From positions 1 to 64,000 of the forward strand of contig NZ_JAFLVR010000035.1 in NCBI RefSeq assembly GCF_017315985.1: a stretch of 64,000 nucleotides of DNA. Reading direction: 5' to 3'. This DNA comes from Candidatus Enterococcus murrayae. GTDB lineage: Bacteria; Bacillota; Bacilli; Lactobacillales; Enterococcaceae. A program made the position numbers and the translations under genes. The notes under the pieces are model-generated. The model saw only the letters and a list, made by a program, of their open reading frames with translations. It did no database searches and was not told the DNA's origin. This document shows positions 8,570-16,433 of this stretch, piece after piece (the stretch's first letter is position 1; each line of letters opens with the position of its first letter).

Positions 8570-9322
8570 TCACACCAATAATTCTTTCGATAAATAGATT
8601 TCATTAATCATCTCTGAATCTAAGTTCCGCGGCAGATCGTCAAAGACAATCCGTCCATCGGTAACCCCGATGATTCGATCCGAATAGCTGATGGCAACCT
8701 CGACCTGATGAAGATTGACCAAGCAGGTGATCCCCATCTCTGCGGTTACCTTTTTGAGATAATCCATGACTACCTTTGATGATTTCGGATCAAGGGAAGC
8801 AATTGGTTCATCACACAAGATCAGCTCTGGCTCTTGCATCAACGCTCTGGCGATCCCGACCCGCTGCTTTTGACCCCCGCTCAGCTCATCACAACGAGTG
8901 TAGGCAAATTCATCCAGACCAACTCGCTTGAGCAGACTAAAGGCCTTTTTCTTTTCCGCTTCCGTATAATGCCCCAGTGAGCCACTAAGGCTTGACTTAT
9001 AGCCAAGCCTTCCGTGGAGTACATTCTCAACTGCCGTCAATCGGCTGACTAGATTATAATGCTGAAAAATCATCCCAATTTTGCAGCGATTTTGGCGCAG
9101 CTTTTTTTTATTGCTTTTCATCAAATCGGTACCATTAAAAAGCACTTCTCCCTTGTCAGGGGAGACTAGCTGATTGATACTTCGCAGCAGTGTGGATTTC
9201 CCGGCACCGGAAGGACCGATCACAGAAACAAACTCGCCTTTGCTGATCGAAAAGCTTACATCCTTCAACGCTTGTTTTCCATTGCTGTAAGTTTTAGATA
9301 TATCCTTAATTGCTAAAAGCAT
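8570..9322 (-). CDS. phnC: Phosphonate ABC transporter ATP-binding protein PhnC
   Basis: ABC ATPase of 250 aa energising phosphonate uptake. Walker A is GPSGAGKST, the signature LSGGQKQRVGIARAL and Walker B LILCDEPIASLD, with the Q-loop in GMIFQHYNLV. The open frame extends 20 codons further upstream into the phnD 3' end, but the SD AGGAGG lies 11 bp before the internal ATG at 9322, and the protein there starts MLLAIKDISKTYSNG as PhnC proteins do. It lies 19 bp after phnD. Confidence 0.95.
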   Translation of the reverse strand: MLLAIKDISKTYSNGKQALKDVSFSISKGEFVSVIGPSGAGKSTLLRSINQLVSPDKGEVLFNGTDLMKSNKKKLRQNRCKIGMIFQHYNLVSRLTAVENVLHGRLGYKSSLSGSLGHYTEAEKKKAFSLLKRVGLDEFAYTRCDELSGGQKQRVGIARALMQEPELILCDEPIASLDPKSSKVVMDYLKKVTAEMGITCLVNLHQVEVAISYSDRIIGVTDGRIVFDDLPRNLDSEMINEIYLSKELLV

Positions 9323-9341
9323 CTCTTTGCCTTCCTCCTGT

Positions 9342-10370
9342 TTACTTGGACAGCTCTCTGATCGGATCATAAAACTTATCATCTACTTCCAAGAAGCGTT
9401 CATCCCCTTCTTTGACAAACAATGCCGCTTGCTCTGCATCCTCAGGAGCAAAGATCTCTTCATTATCTGAAACCTCTTTTGATGTCAGCACTTCGATGAC
9501 CTTATCGATCTCTTTTTGACTCATTACTTTTGTATTTGCCACGATTGGTGCATTTAAGACCGGAGTCGATTGAATGATCCGAGCTTTTTCACCTCGCACC
9601 GTATCAAAGGGAGCCTCTGCGTCGTCCTTCACCTGATACAGCATTCCTGCTTTGTTTTCTTCGCCGTCAGCTACTTTGAAATATTGCGGTAGATTCATGA
9701 AGGCTGCTGCGTCCGCATCTCCCTTCAGCAGGTTGACTGCTGAGCCCTGATGAGATCCGCCAAATAATACTTTGTCGAAGAACTTTCCTTCATTGATAAG
9801 TTCATCTGAATTTTCCAAATCAAACTCTTTTACGATCGCATTGCTTGGGACCTTGAAGCCTGATGTTGAACTGTTTGAAACAAATGAGAAGGTTCTGCCC
9901 TTGATTGGATCGATCGTATAGCCGTCTCCTGTTTCATATTCCTTCTCGTTCTCTTCTTTTACAGCGATGAAGCTGTAATAAAGCGCATCTTCCAAAGTAC
10001 CGCTTGCTCCTGAGTTCGTTAGAATCGCTTTGACATCTGGATTTTTTTTGTTAGCCTGAATGTACCCTTCTGCACCCATCAATGCCAAATCCGCTTGCCC
10101 ATTCGAAATCGACTCAATCACGATGTTGTAGTCCGTCGTAGTAACAATTTTTACCTTACGCCCTGTTGCCTCAGAAAGAATATCTTTTAAAGCGTCACGC
10201 GATTTTTCAAACTCTGCAGCCGATTCACTAGGATAAAAAATAACCTTCATTGGTGTGTCCTTTTTTTGTTCCGCTGTTGCACCATCATCTTTGCCGCACC
10301 CAGCTAATCCTGTTACAGCTAAAGCAGCTACCATTGCTAAAATCATCTTTGAAAAAATTTTCTTCATCAT
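9342..10370 (-). CDS. phnD: Phosphonate-binding lipoprotein PhnD
   Basis: Extracellular solute-binding lipoprotein of the phosphonate importer, about 342 aa. The signal peptide (KKIFSKMILAMVAALAVTG) ends in lipobox LAGC; the lipidated cysteine anchors it to the outer face of the membrane. The PhnD/SsuA/TauA-type fold shows in VIFYPSESAAEFEKSRDAL, ADLALMGAEGYI and SNSSTSGFKVPSNAI, segments that line the phosphonate pocket. It is the first gene of the operon. Of the stacked starts GTG, ATG, ATG, the second or third gives the best SD (AAGGAG) spacing. Confidence 0.95.
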   Translation of the reverse strand: MMKKIFSKMILAMVAALAVTGLAGCGKDDGATAEQKKDTPMKVIFYPSESAAEFEKSRDALKDILSEATGRKVKIVTTTDYNIVIESISNGQADLALMGAEGYIQANKKNPDVKAILTNSGASGTLEDALYYSFIAVKEENEKEYETGDGYTIDPIKGRTFSFVSNSSTSGFKVPSNAIVKEFDLENSDELINEGKFFDKVLFGGSHQGSAVNLLKGDADAAAFMNLPQYFKVADGEENKAGMLYQVKDDAEAPFDTVRGEKARIIQSTPVLNAPIVANTKVMSQKEIDKVIEVLTSKEVSDNEEIFAPEDAEQAALFVKEGDERFLEVDDKFYDPIRELSK

Positions 10371-10402
10371 CACAGCTCCTTAATTTTCTTTGGTACAAAT
10401 AA

Positions 10403-10476
10403 AGTATAAGCAAGCATTGTGAAGGTCCAATATGATTCAAATTTTATTTTTGTAAACAATGTAAAGCCTGTGTAAA
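10403..10476 (-). promoter_or_regulatory. phn operon promoter region with PhoP-box-like repeats
   Basis: On the minus strand three TTTACA hexamers occur at 10476-10471, 10465-10460 and 10456-10451, separated by 5 and 3 bp. This resembles the B. subtilis PhoP box, which is made of TT(A/C/T)ACA-type direct repeats with spacers of about 5 bp. Downstream, a possible -35/-10 is TTGGAC (10430-10425), 16 bp, TATACT (10408-10403). A second reading uses the last TTTACA as -35 with CATATT as -10. Phosphate-starvation control is inferred. Confidence 0.6.
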
Positions 10477-10731
10477 CGCAAATAAAACAGGCATTCAACA
10501 AGAATTGCCCGCTTTTATCAATGAAACCATCTATTTAAATAACCTACATTATAATAACTTCGAATGATTTCGATGAAAATCAGTTGTAAAATTTACATGC
10601 CGTTTATGAATAGGCTTTCATTTTTGCTCAATTTTTAGTATTAAGTGATGAACGTTCAATTAGTAGTCCGTCGTTCTCAACACAAGAAAAATGCACGAAC
10701 CCCTGCTAAGCTTACAATTTGCTATTCTTAT
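10477..10731. other. Intergenic region without a supported gene
   Basis: About 250 bp between the phn regulatory region and the SIS-gene terminator. No ORF with an SD is visible. One further TGTAAA/TTTACA inverted pair occurs near 10585-10597, which could extend the Pho-type control region. Confidence 0.4.
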
Positions 10732-10762
10732 AAAACAAAAATCCGAGCGATGCTTCGCTCGG
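10732..10762 (-). terminator. Intrinsic terminator after the PTS/deglycase operon
   Basis: Minus-strand stem CCGAGCGA / TCGCTCGG with a 4-nt loop, followed by ATTTTTGTTTT. It lies 57 bp after the stop of the SIS-domain gene. Confidence 0.9.
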
Positions 10763-10818
10763 AAAAATCTGAGTATTGGGTTTTATTCACCGTTTAGTAG
10801 TCTTTGCTTTATCTTCTA

Positions 10819-11820
10819 TTAATAGTCCATTACTCGGTAATAACGTCGTGTCTTTGCGGATTTTCCTGTTTTTTGCTCGTAAATTCGTAATAATAAATCA
10901 TAGTAATGATTTAACAGCCATGGTTCCACAAATTTAATTAACTCTGATGAGAATCCTCGAAGATCAAAATCCTGCATGTCGATTGTATTTGAGGCTGTGG
11001 AATGTTGGTTAATAAAGCTCTTTACGCGTAAGTCTTGGTTGCGTGTTTCACTGGAATTTACGACAACATTTACTTGAAAATCAGCACTTACTAATTCGAA
11101 AGGTCCGTGAAAGAACTCCGAGGAGTGGATTCCCTGCGCCTGTATCCATTGAATTTCTTCTAAAATATAGTTACAGAAGCAACAGGCTTCTCCCCACAAC
11201 CTTCCAGAGGTTACCCACATCTGAAGCCGCTCAGTATCCGAAGCTTGTACTAATCGAACGGCTTTCTCTTCATTTTTCAAAATCTCCTCTGCTACTTTTT
11301 CCCCAACTGTTTCAAGTTCTTTCTTATATTGATGTAAAACAGCAGGATCGTCTTCCGTCAGGCATAATAAAAGCCACCCAAAAAGAATCAAATGAATATC
11401 GGTATCGACAGAGCTTGTACGATAATCAAGAATGTTCAATTTATCTAATTCTGTATCTTCATCACCGATAAATCCATAAATGGTGGTAGCAGGAAACTTC
11501 TTCCTAGTTTCTTGCAGCACCTCCAGCAATTCTTCCGTTGCACCAGTCTTTGTTCCAGCAATAATCAATGTATGCTCATCAATTTGATCAAAATACAGCT
11601 CCAATAATTCTTCTGGACTAACAATCAAAAATGGCAGGTTCAGCTTTTCAAAAAGCATTGGTCGTAATCCTACAAACTTCGTATAAGTTCCGCCAGAACC
11701 AATCAAAAAAAGCTTGGAGTATTCCTTTTGACTGAGCTTCTCAGCTATTTTTTCAATATCAGCAAATTGTGAGATCACTTGTTGATAATCACTTACAAAA
11801 TTTTCATTTTTAAAATACAT
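10819..11820 (-). CDS. SIS-domain sugar-phosphate deglycase (FrlB/GfrF-like)
   Basis: Protein of 333 aa with two SIS (sugar isomerase) domains. The first begins LFLIGSGGTYTKFVGL and the second contains the EFFHGPFELV segment characteristic of FrlB/GfrF and of glucosamine-6-phosphate synthase isomerase domains. No glutaminase domain is present. In FrlB and GfrF such proteins split fructosamine 6-phosphates, such as fructoselysine 6-phosphate, into glucose 6-phosphate and the amine. It closes a mannose-family PTS operon, 16 bp after the IID gene, so it should act on the phosphorylated product of that PTS. The exact substrate cannot be read from sequence. Confidence 0.8.
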   Translation of the reverse strand: MYFKNENFVSDYQQVISQFADIEKIAEKLSQKEYSKLFLIGSGGTYTKFVGLRPMLFEKLNLPFLIVSPEELLELYFDQIDEHTLIIAGTKTGATEELLEVLQETRKKFPATTIYGFIGDEDTELDKLNILDYRTSSVDTDIHLILFGWLLLCLTEDDPAVLHQYKKELETVGEKVAEEILKNEEKAVRLVQASDTERLQMWVTSGRLWGEACCFCNYILEEIQWIQAQGIHSSEFFHGPFELVSADFQVNVVVNSSETRNQDLRVKSFINQHSTASNTIDMQDFDLRGFSSELIKFVEPWLLNHYYDLLLRIYEQKTGKSAKTRRYYRVMDY

Positions 11821-11836
11821 CTATACATTTCCCTTC

Positions 11837-12646
11837 TTAAACAGATAAAAATCCAAAAATAGCTCCTAAAATACTAAATCCTAAAATGGCCAATAAAATA
11901 TAGATGACTTTGACATCTTTTTTCAACAGTCTGCAAAACAGGAAGGTCAGCAATACTGGTAATAATGCCGGCATCATTGAATCTAACAGGCTTTGAATCG
12001 TTTGTGCATCTTTTCCACTAGTCAATTTTACTGGTATATTAATAATGACCATTGATGCAACCATTCCGCCAATTACTGTATTTCCTAAAATATTGATGGC
12101 ATACGTGATATTTTCCATCAGTCCGCTAGACATTTTCTCGATAAAGGACACACCTGCTTTATATCCCCAAAAAGTTCCGAAATAGCGAACTAAAACATTC
12201 GGTACATTGAAAACTAGTATAAAAAGAATCGGGCCTAAGATACTTCCTTGTTTTGCCAATGATATCCCTATTCCACTTGCGATGATGCGGAGACTCCCCC
12301 AAAAAATGGAATCACCAATTCCAGAAATTGGACCCATTAATCCTGCTTTCATAGCATTGATTGAGCTTTCATCAAAAGCAGGATCATTCGCTTTGCGCTC
12401 TTCCATAGATGCTGCTACACCAGCAATAAATGGAGAAGTAGCAGAGGTACAATTGAAAAACTCCAGATGTCTTTGCATCGCCTTTTTTTGATCTTCTACA
12501 TCAGGATATAGCTTCTGAATGACGCCGCTCATTGAATATGAAAACGCCAGACTCATCATACGTTCATAGTTGAAGGAAGCCTCCATCGGCATTGAGCGCC
12601 AAAAGATTCCCATTAAATCTTTTTTTGTAATCGTTTTAGAAGTCAT
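11837..12646 (-). CDS. PTS mannose/fructose/sorbose-family IID component
   Basis: IID membrane subunit, about 269 aa, beginning MTSKTITKKDLMGIFWRSMPMEASFNYERMM, the family's usual N-terminus (W/F RS...E.SFNYER). GPISGIGDSIFWG is the conserved IID central motif. The start at 12646 is chosen because AGGAG lies 7 bp upstream; the frame also opens earlier inside IIC. The stop of IIC lies 11 bp inside this gene. With IIC it forms the sugar channel. Confidence 0.94.
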   Translation of the reverse strand: MTSKTITKKDLMGIFWRSMPMEASFNYERMMSLAFSYSMSGVIQKLYPDVEDQKKAMQRHLEFFNCTSATSPFIAGVAASMEERKANDPAFDESSINAMKAGLMGPISGIGDSIFWGSLRIIASGIGISLAKQGSILGPILFILVFNVPNVLVRYFGTFWGYKAGVSFIEKMSSGLMENITYAINILGNTVIGGMVASMVIINIPVKLTSGKDAQTIQSLLDSMMPALLPVLLTFLFCRLLKKDVKVIYILLAILGFSILGAIFGFLSV

Positions 12647-13418
12647 CGTATTGCTCCTCTCCGCTACCATTCATTTGTCCCTTATTCTTTTCAATCGTAT
12701 CTAGAATGATATACATGATCCCAGCAAAAATTGCACCTACGATCGCTGTAGCTATCATGTCTAATTGCAGATAGGCTGAACAAACAAATCCTAAAAAGAA
12801 GAATGGTGCGACCTTTTTTGAAAACGTCATATTAATCAGCATCGCGAATCCGACAGCTGGTAAAATATTAGTAGCAATGTTCATCCCGTTGATAAATGCC
12901 TGCGGAATCAGTTCTAAAATTTTGTCTACCGTACTGCTTCCAATCACAAAGGCTACTGTTGTGACCGTTGTCATCATGAATATCCTTGTAAATGAAGCAA
13001 TTAGATGCATATTAGCCGCTTGTTTGATTTTTCCTTGCTCTACTAGCTTATCCGCTTTATGGGTCATGGCAGGAAAAATGATTACGTATAAAATATTTTT
13101 AATAGCTAAACCTAAAGCAGCAATCGGCAATACAAGAGTCAGGGCTACATCCACTCCGTATCCATTCTTTAAAACCAATGCTGTCGCTAAGATTCCTCCT
13201 ATAATTTCGTCTGGCGGTACCGTCGCTCCTACTCCCATCAACCCAAGAAAAGCTAATTCTAAAGTGGCACCCATGATCAATCCTTGTGAGACATCTCCAA
13301 ACAGTAAACCCACAAATAATCCAGTAACTAATGGCCTGCCGATAAATGATGCCCCAAGAAAATCCTGCATATTGGCAATTAATGCAATGATGAATATACC
13401 AACTGTTTGTACAACCAT
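12636..13418 (-). CDS. PTS mannose/fructose/sorbose-family IIC component
   Basis: IIC membrane permease, 260 aa, highly hydrophobic. Family segments include FLGASFIGRPLVTGLFVGLLFGD near the N-terminus and GATLELAFLGLMGVGATVPPDE. It overlaps the IID gene by 11 bp and follows IIB by 18 bp. IIC and IID together move the sugar while IIB phosphorylates it. Confidence 0.94.
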   Translation of the reverse strand: MVVQTVGIFIIALIANMQDFLGASFIGRPLVTGLFVGLLFGDVSQGLIMGATLELAFLGLMGVGATVPPDEIIGGILATALVLKNGYGVDVALTLVLPIAALGLAIKNILYVIIFPAMTHKADKLVEQGKIKQAANMHLIASFTRIFMMTTVTTVAFVIGSSTVDKILELIPQAFINGMNIATNILPAVGFAMLINMTFSKKVAPFFFLGFVCSAYLQLDMIATAIVGAIFAGIMYIILDTIEKNKGQMNGSGEEQYDDF

Positions 13419-13436
13419 TACCTCATCTCCTTTGCC

Positions 13437-13910
13437 TTATTTGATAAGTGAACAAAAATCTACATTCGTATCATTTGGCGCTTGTTTAACAAGTACCTCC
13501 ACGCCCAAATCAATCAGCTCCTTTAACTCATTGATTTCACTTTCAGAAACATAGACAGCTTTTGCGATATTCATCGTCCCTTCCCTTTTTGCTGATAAGC
13601 CTAAATTCACTTTATCCACCGCCGAAGTTCCTTTAGCCATTCGATACGCATCATGAACATTTTCCACTACAATAAATACATTGTATTTGTCAGTGACTCC
13701 GCTTTTGATTGCTTTAATTGAATCCTCCACACTTTTAAAAATCAGCTTCGTGTCATTTGGTTTTGCTAAGTTTAAAGTTTGTTTTCTAAATGAATCATTT
13801 ACAACCTCATCATTGGCGATCAAAATGGCATTTGCCGATAAATTTTTAGTCCATGCAAAAGCCACTTGTCCGTGCAATAATCGATAGTCGATCCTTGTCA
13901 TTTTAATCAT
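13437..13910 (-). CDS. PTS mannose/fructose/sorbose-family IIB component
   Basis: Cytoplasmic IIB phosphotransfer protein of about 157 aa. The phosphorylated histidine is in IDYRLLHGQVAFAW, the standard RLIHGQV-type motif. SD AAGGAGG sits 8 bp before the ATG at 13910; a GTG at 13931 overlapping the IIA stop is less likely because the SD would be inside the gene. IIB takes phosphate from IIA and passes it to the sugar. Confidence 0.93.
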   Translation of the reverse strand: MIKMTRIDYRLLHGQVAFAWTKNLSANAILIANDEVVNDSFRKQTLNLAKPNDTKLIFKSVEDSIKAIKSGVTDKYNVFIVVENVHDAYRMAKGTSAVDKVNLGLSAKREGTMNIAKAVYVSESEINELKELIDLGVEVLVKQAPNDTNVDFCSLIK

Positions 13911-13930
13911 CTTCAAATCCTCCTTTTTCA

Positions 13931-14353
13931 CTAGAAATCCTCGTCTGCTTGCACGCTGAGTTCATCCACATCAATTACCTCTAGATCCTTGGATGCATTT
14001 ACAACAATTTCCTTTAATTGAGCCATCACCTCACTACGTTGTCCTTCGTACGAGAGCATCAACAATTCCAATACCAATGCAAGATTCATTCCAGAAATCA
14101 AATAATAATCTTCCCTTTCAAGGATGTATTCGCTAATTATTCTGTTGACACTGCCGCCCTTCAAATCTGTTAAAAATAAAACGGCTTCATTTCCAAATTG
14201 AGAGACTAATTCCGTTAACTCATCTACCACGCTTTTTTCATCTTCTATATACGCTGCAATCACATGTAGTTTTTCTTGCCTGCCCATGATGAACTCCGCG
14301 GTCTCTTTCATTCCAACTGCTAAGTTCGAATGACTAGCTAAAACGATTTCCAT
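13931..14353 (-). CDS. PTS mannose/fructose/sorbose-family IIA component
   Basis: Cytoplasmic IIA protein of 140 aa. The N-terminus MEIVLASHSNLAVGMKETAEFIMG carries the HPr-phosphorylated histidine (H8), and LFLTDLKGGSVNRI is the conserved IIA segment. The frame runs upstream to a TTG at 14437 inside the terminator and promoter, but SD AGGAGG just before the ATG at 14353 decides the start. It is the first gene of the PTS operon, with its own promoter. Confidence 0.93.
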   Translation of the reverse strand: MEIVLASHSNLAVGMKETAEFIMGRQEKLHVIAAYIEDEKSVVDELTELVSQFGNEAVLFLTDLKGGSVNRIISEYILEREDYYLISGMNLALVLELLMLSYEGQRSEVMAQLKEIVVNASKDLEVIDVDELSVQADEDF

Positions 14354-14392
14354 TATTTTCCTCCTGTCTTTACATCTTTGGCTTACAACTAA

Positions 14393-14421
14393 ATAATAGA
14401 ATGGAAAGCGCTTCAAAACAA
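14393..14421 (-). promoter_or_regulatory. PTS operon promoter with internal cre-like site
   Basis: Minus strand: -35 TTGTTT (14421-14416), 17 bp, -10 TATTAT (14398-14393). The spacer contains TTGAAGCGCTTTCC, which fits the CcpA cre consensus WTGNAARCGNWWWCAW with two mismatches. A cre placed between -35 and -10 would give catabolite repression by blocking RNA polymerase. The gene for the GntR regulator ends just upstream, behind a terminator. Confidence 0.7.
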
Positions 14422-14454
14422 TAAAAAAAGAGACCAATTATTTAAAATGGTCTC
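14422..14454 (-). terminator. Terminator between gntR and the PTS genes
   Basis: Minus-strand stem GAGACCA / TGGTCTC with an 11-nt loop followed by TTTTTTT. It separates the regulator transcript from the PTS operon, whose promoter starts directly after the T run. Confidence 0.85.
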
Positions 14455-14479
14455 AAATAGGAACCAATTAAGGAACCAA

Positions 14480-15196
14480 TTATCTTTTTGTCTCAATTGC
14501 AAGATTTACCTTTTCTGGATCAAAAAAGGATTGTGTGTACTCGACAAGCTCATTCTGATCTGTATAGCCGAGATATTCTATACATACCACATACTCTCCT
14601 GAACACGCACCAAGTTTTTCTAATAGTTCGTCATTTTCAACACGTTTCGCAAAAAAACGCTTACTAAATTTTGTAGGTCGTTTGTTTTTGTATTCCATAT
14701 AATCATACAAAGAAAACTGACTAAAATCGTAGCGATGAGCATCTTTGAATAATCGAAATGGAAAATACGCTCGTTGGATCGAAACGACTTCATTATTGGC
14801 TTCTCGAACACGAATCAATTCAAAAAATTCAAAATAGTCATCAAAGATTTCCATCAAATCCGGCAGGTCATAGACTAATTTAAACGATTCAACAAAACTT
14901 GAAGAACTCATTCTTTTTACCATGATTCCTTGACTTAAAGACACCGGTGCTTCATCACCGATCTCAAAACGATTAGAAGCAATATCACCCAATAAAAACG
15001 TTCCTGAACCCCTTTTTTTGAACAGAACCCCATCTTCTACTAGTGAGGCTATGGCTTTTTTTACTGTCATTCGATTAAAACCAAGCAAACTAGACAGCTC
15101 TCGCTCAGTCATGATCTTTTCATTGGGCTTGAAGGAGCCGCTTTGAATAAGCTTGATAATTTCTTCCTTAGCTTCTTGATATAAAAACTTTCCCAT
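14480..15196 (-). CDS. GntR-family (HutC/UTRA) transcriptional regulator
   Basis: Regulator of 238 aa. Residues about 5-70 form the GntR winged helix (ERELSSLLGFNRMTVKKAIASLVEDGVLFKKRGSGTF in pieces: ERELSSLLGFNRMTVKKAI, then GVLFKKRGSGTF). The rest is a UTRA ligand domain that in this family senses phosphorylated sugars. It is encoded directly upstream of the PTS operon and is the obvious candidate regulator of it, as FrlR is for frl genes. It is the second gene of a short transcript with the UTRA-like orf155, 12 bp apart. Confidence 0.92.
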   Translation of the reverse strand: MGKFLYQEAKEEIIKLIQSGSFKPNEKIMTERELSSLLGFNRMTVKKAIASLVEDGVLFKKRGSGTFLLGDIASNRFEIGDEAPVSLSQGIMVKRMSSSSFVESFKLVYDLPDLMEIFDDYFEFFELIRVREANNEVVSIQRAYFPFRLFKDAHRYDFSQFSLYDYMEYKNKRPTKFSKRFFAKRVENDELLEKLGACSGEYVVCIEYLGYTDQNELVEYTQSFFDPEKVNLAIETKR

Positions 15197-15208
15197 TACT
15201 TTTTACTC

Positions 15209-15676
15209 CTACTCCTCAAAAATGTACGTTTCTGGACAAGAAACTTCCTCTTCATATCTGATTATATGGTTGTCTGAATCTAGAAAAAATTGCTTTTCGA
15301 TCATAATTTGACCATCGCCGATAATCTGTAATACTTCTGCTTCTTCTGATGTGGGCCATGTAAGTGAATACTCTTTTTTTATTTTATCAATCTGGTAGAA
15401 GTCATCGATTTTCAATTCTAGATTCGAACTAGTCATTAAATTTCTTTTTATATACATATCAGGAATAAAAGACTTGATTAATGCCATTGGAGTAGCATTA
15501 TCAGTGAATAGAAATGGCCTTTCTATCACTTCTTCTACTAATGGATTAGCAAAGAGCACCTTATAGAAATTCTTTTTTTCATGAATAATTGGCTCCTGCT
15601 GCTCCATTCTATAAGTAAAATGATTCCGTTCTAGGGGTGTTTGATATACTCTTACTTTCTTTCTAATTTTCACCAT
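15209..15676 (-). CDS. UTRA-like protein lacking a DNA-binding domain
   Basis: Protein of 155 aa, not confidently assigned. From about residue 38 (FYKVLFANPLVEEVIERPFL) to the C-terminus (MIEKQFFLDSDNHIIRYEEE) it follows the strand pattern of UTRA ligand domains, but no winged helix precedes it. SD AGGTGATCA precedes the ATG, and no HTH-coding frame is visible upstream, since 167 bp further on a divergent gene begins. It is co-transcribed with a full GntR/UTRA regulator. It may sense a ligand and act through the partner, or be a decayed second regulator. Confidence 0.7.
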   Translation of the reverse strand: MVKIRKKVRVYQTPLERNHFTYRMEQQEPIIHEKKNFYKVLFANPLVEEVIERPFLFTDNATPMALIKSFIPDMYIKRNLMTSSNLELKIDDFYQIDKIKKEYSLTWPTSEEAEVLQIIGDGQIMIEKQFFLDSDNHIIRYEEEVSCPETYIFEE

Positions 15677-15842
15677 TGATCACCTGCCAGTACAATTTTT
15701 ATTTGACAATAGTGTAACATATTGCCTTTTATAATTCTGATCATGCAAAAAAACGCATTCTGCTCTAGGTGATACTGCCTGTTTACTATCTCTTGTATGA
15801 ACATCCGTATAAGAGTAGACTTGTTTAAAAAGGAGATTCCTC

Positions 15843-16034
15843 ATGAGCTATTTAATTGGCGTGGTCTTTTTATTGCTTAGTATTTGGCAGTTGGTGATGA
15901 CCAAGCGCTCATTTACACATTTAAAAAAAGGTGGCAACGAAAATACGTCTCCCTTCATTTTGTTAGGATTGTGGTTTAGCTTCATCATTGGTATAAGCTT
16001 TCTTTTTGCTGCGGGCTACTGCTTTTTTTATTAA
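15843..16034 (+). CDS. Small membrane protein, two TM segments
   Basis: 63-aa hydrophobic protein of unknown function. TM1 is about residues 3-18 (LIGVVFLLLSIWQLVM), a basic loop (TKRSFTHLKKGG) follows, and TM2 is about residues 38-62. A strong SD (AAAGGAGA, 8 bp) and a terminator directly behind it support a real gene. The positive loop predicts both termini outside. I do not recognise a family. Confidence 0.7.
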   Translation: MSYLIGVVFLLLSIWQLVMTKRSFTHLKKGGNENTSPFILLGLWFSFIIGISFLFAAGYCFFY

Positions 16035-16051
16035 ATTGAGACATGTTTATC

Positions 16052-16072
16052 AGAGGCTTAGGCCTCTTTTTC
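16052..16072 (+). terminator. Terminator after the 63-aa membrane protein
   Basis: Short stem AGAGGC / GCCTCT with loop TTAG and a T run, 18 bp after the stop codon. Confidence 0.75.
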
Positions 16073-16111
16073 TATTTGCTTACAATTCTTTTCCTTTCAT
16101 TTACGCTCTCA

Positions 16112-16276
16112 TGCTATAATTAATTTAATAAGAGGAATAGGCAGAAAACGATCAATCGGACAATTTTGCCACAGGCCCGACATTAGAAATGTAGAATCCG
16201 GCTGAATCACAGTCGATAAAAATTTGTATTGATCAAGTATTCGACGATCATTCACTATGAACAAGGAGTAGAACAG
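16112..16276 (+). promoter_or_regulatory. Promoter and long leader of a 43-aa membrane peptide
   Basis: An extended -10 (TGCTATAAT, about 16111-16119) opens a leader of about 150 nt before the small ORF. No clear -35 is seen. The leader has a few short inverted repeats, such as ACATT/AATGT near 16180-16193. It could be a structured 5' UTR or a small RNA; no known RNA family is recognised. Confidence 0.45.
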
Positions 16277-16408
16277 ATGCAGCAGCTATTAACTTTATTC
16301 GATTCGCTATCCAAAACAGGAATTATTCTTTTCATTCTGTTTAGCTTCCTGATAACGCTGGGAATAGTCATATTAATTTTTTCATTTTCGAAAGCAATGA
16401 AAAAATAG
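16277..16408 (+). CDS. 43-aa single-TM membrane peptide
   Basis: Short ORF from ATG to TAG encoding 43 aa: a polar N-terminus (MQQLLTLFDSLSKTG), one long TM helix (about residues 16-37) and a basic tail (SKAMKK). SD AAGGAG lies 7 bp before the ATG, a promoter lies upstream and a strong hairpin terminator follows 27 bp later. The architecture resembles short membrane regulators or toxin-like peptides, but no family is recognised. Confidence 0.6.
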   Translation: MQQLLTLFDSLSKTGIILFILFSFLITLGIVILIFSFSKAMKK

Positions 16409-16433
16409 ATCCATTCTTCATTTACATGACAGC

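Noticed and set aside
14620-14811. 63-codon ORF in a second frame inside the gntR gene
   Set aside because: It overlaps the UTRA-domain coding sequence fully and has no SD or known similarity.
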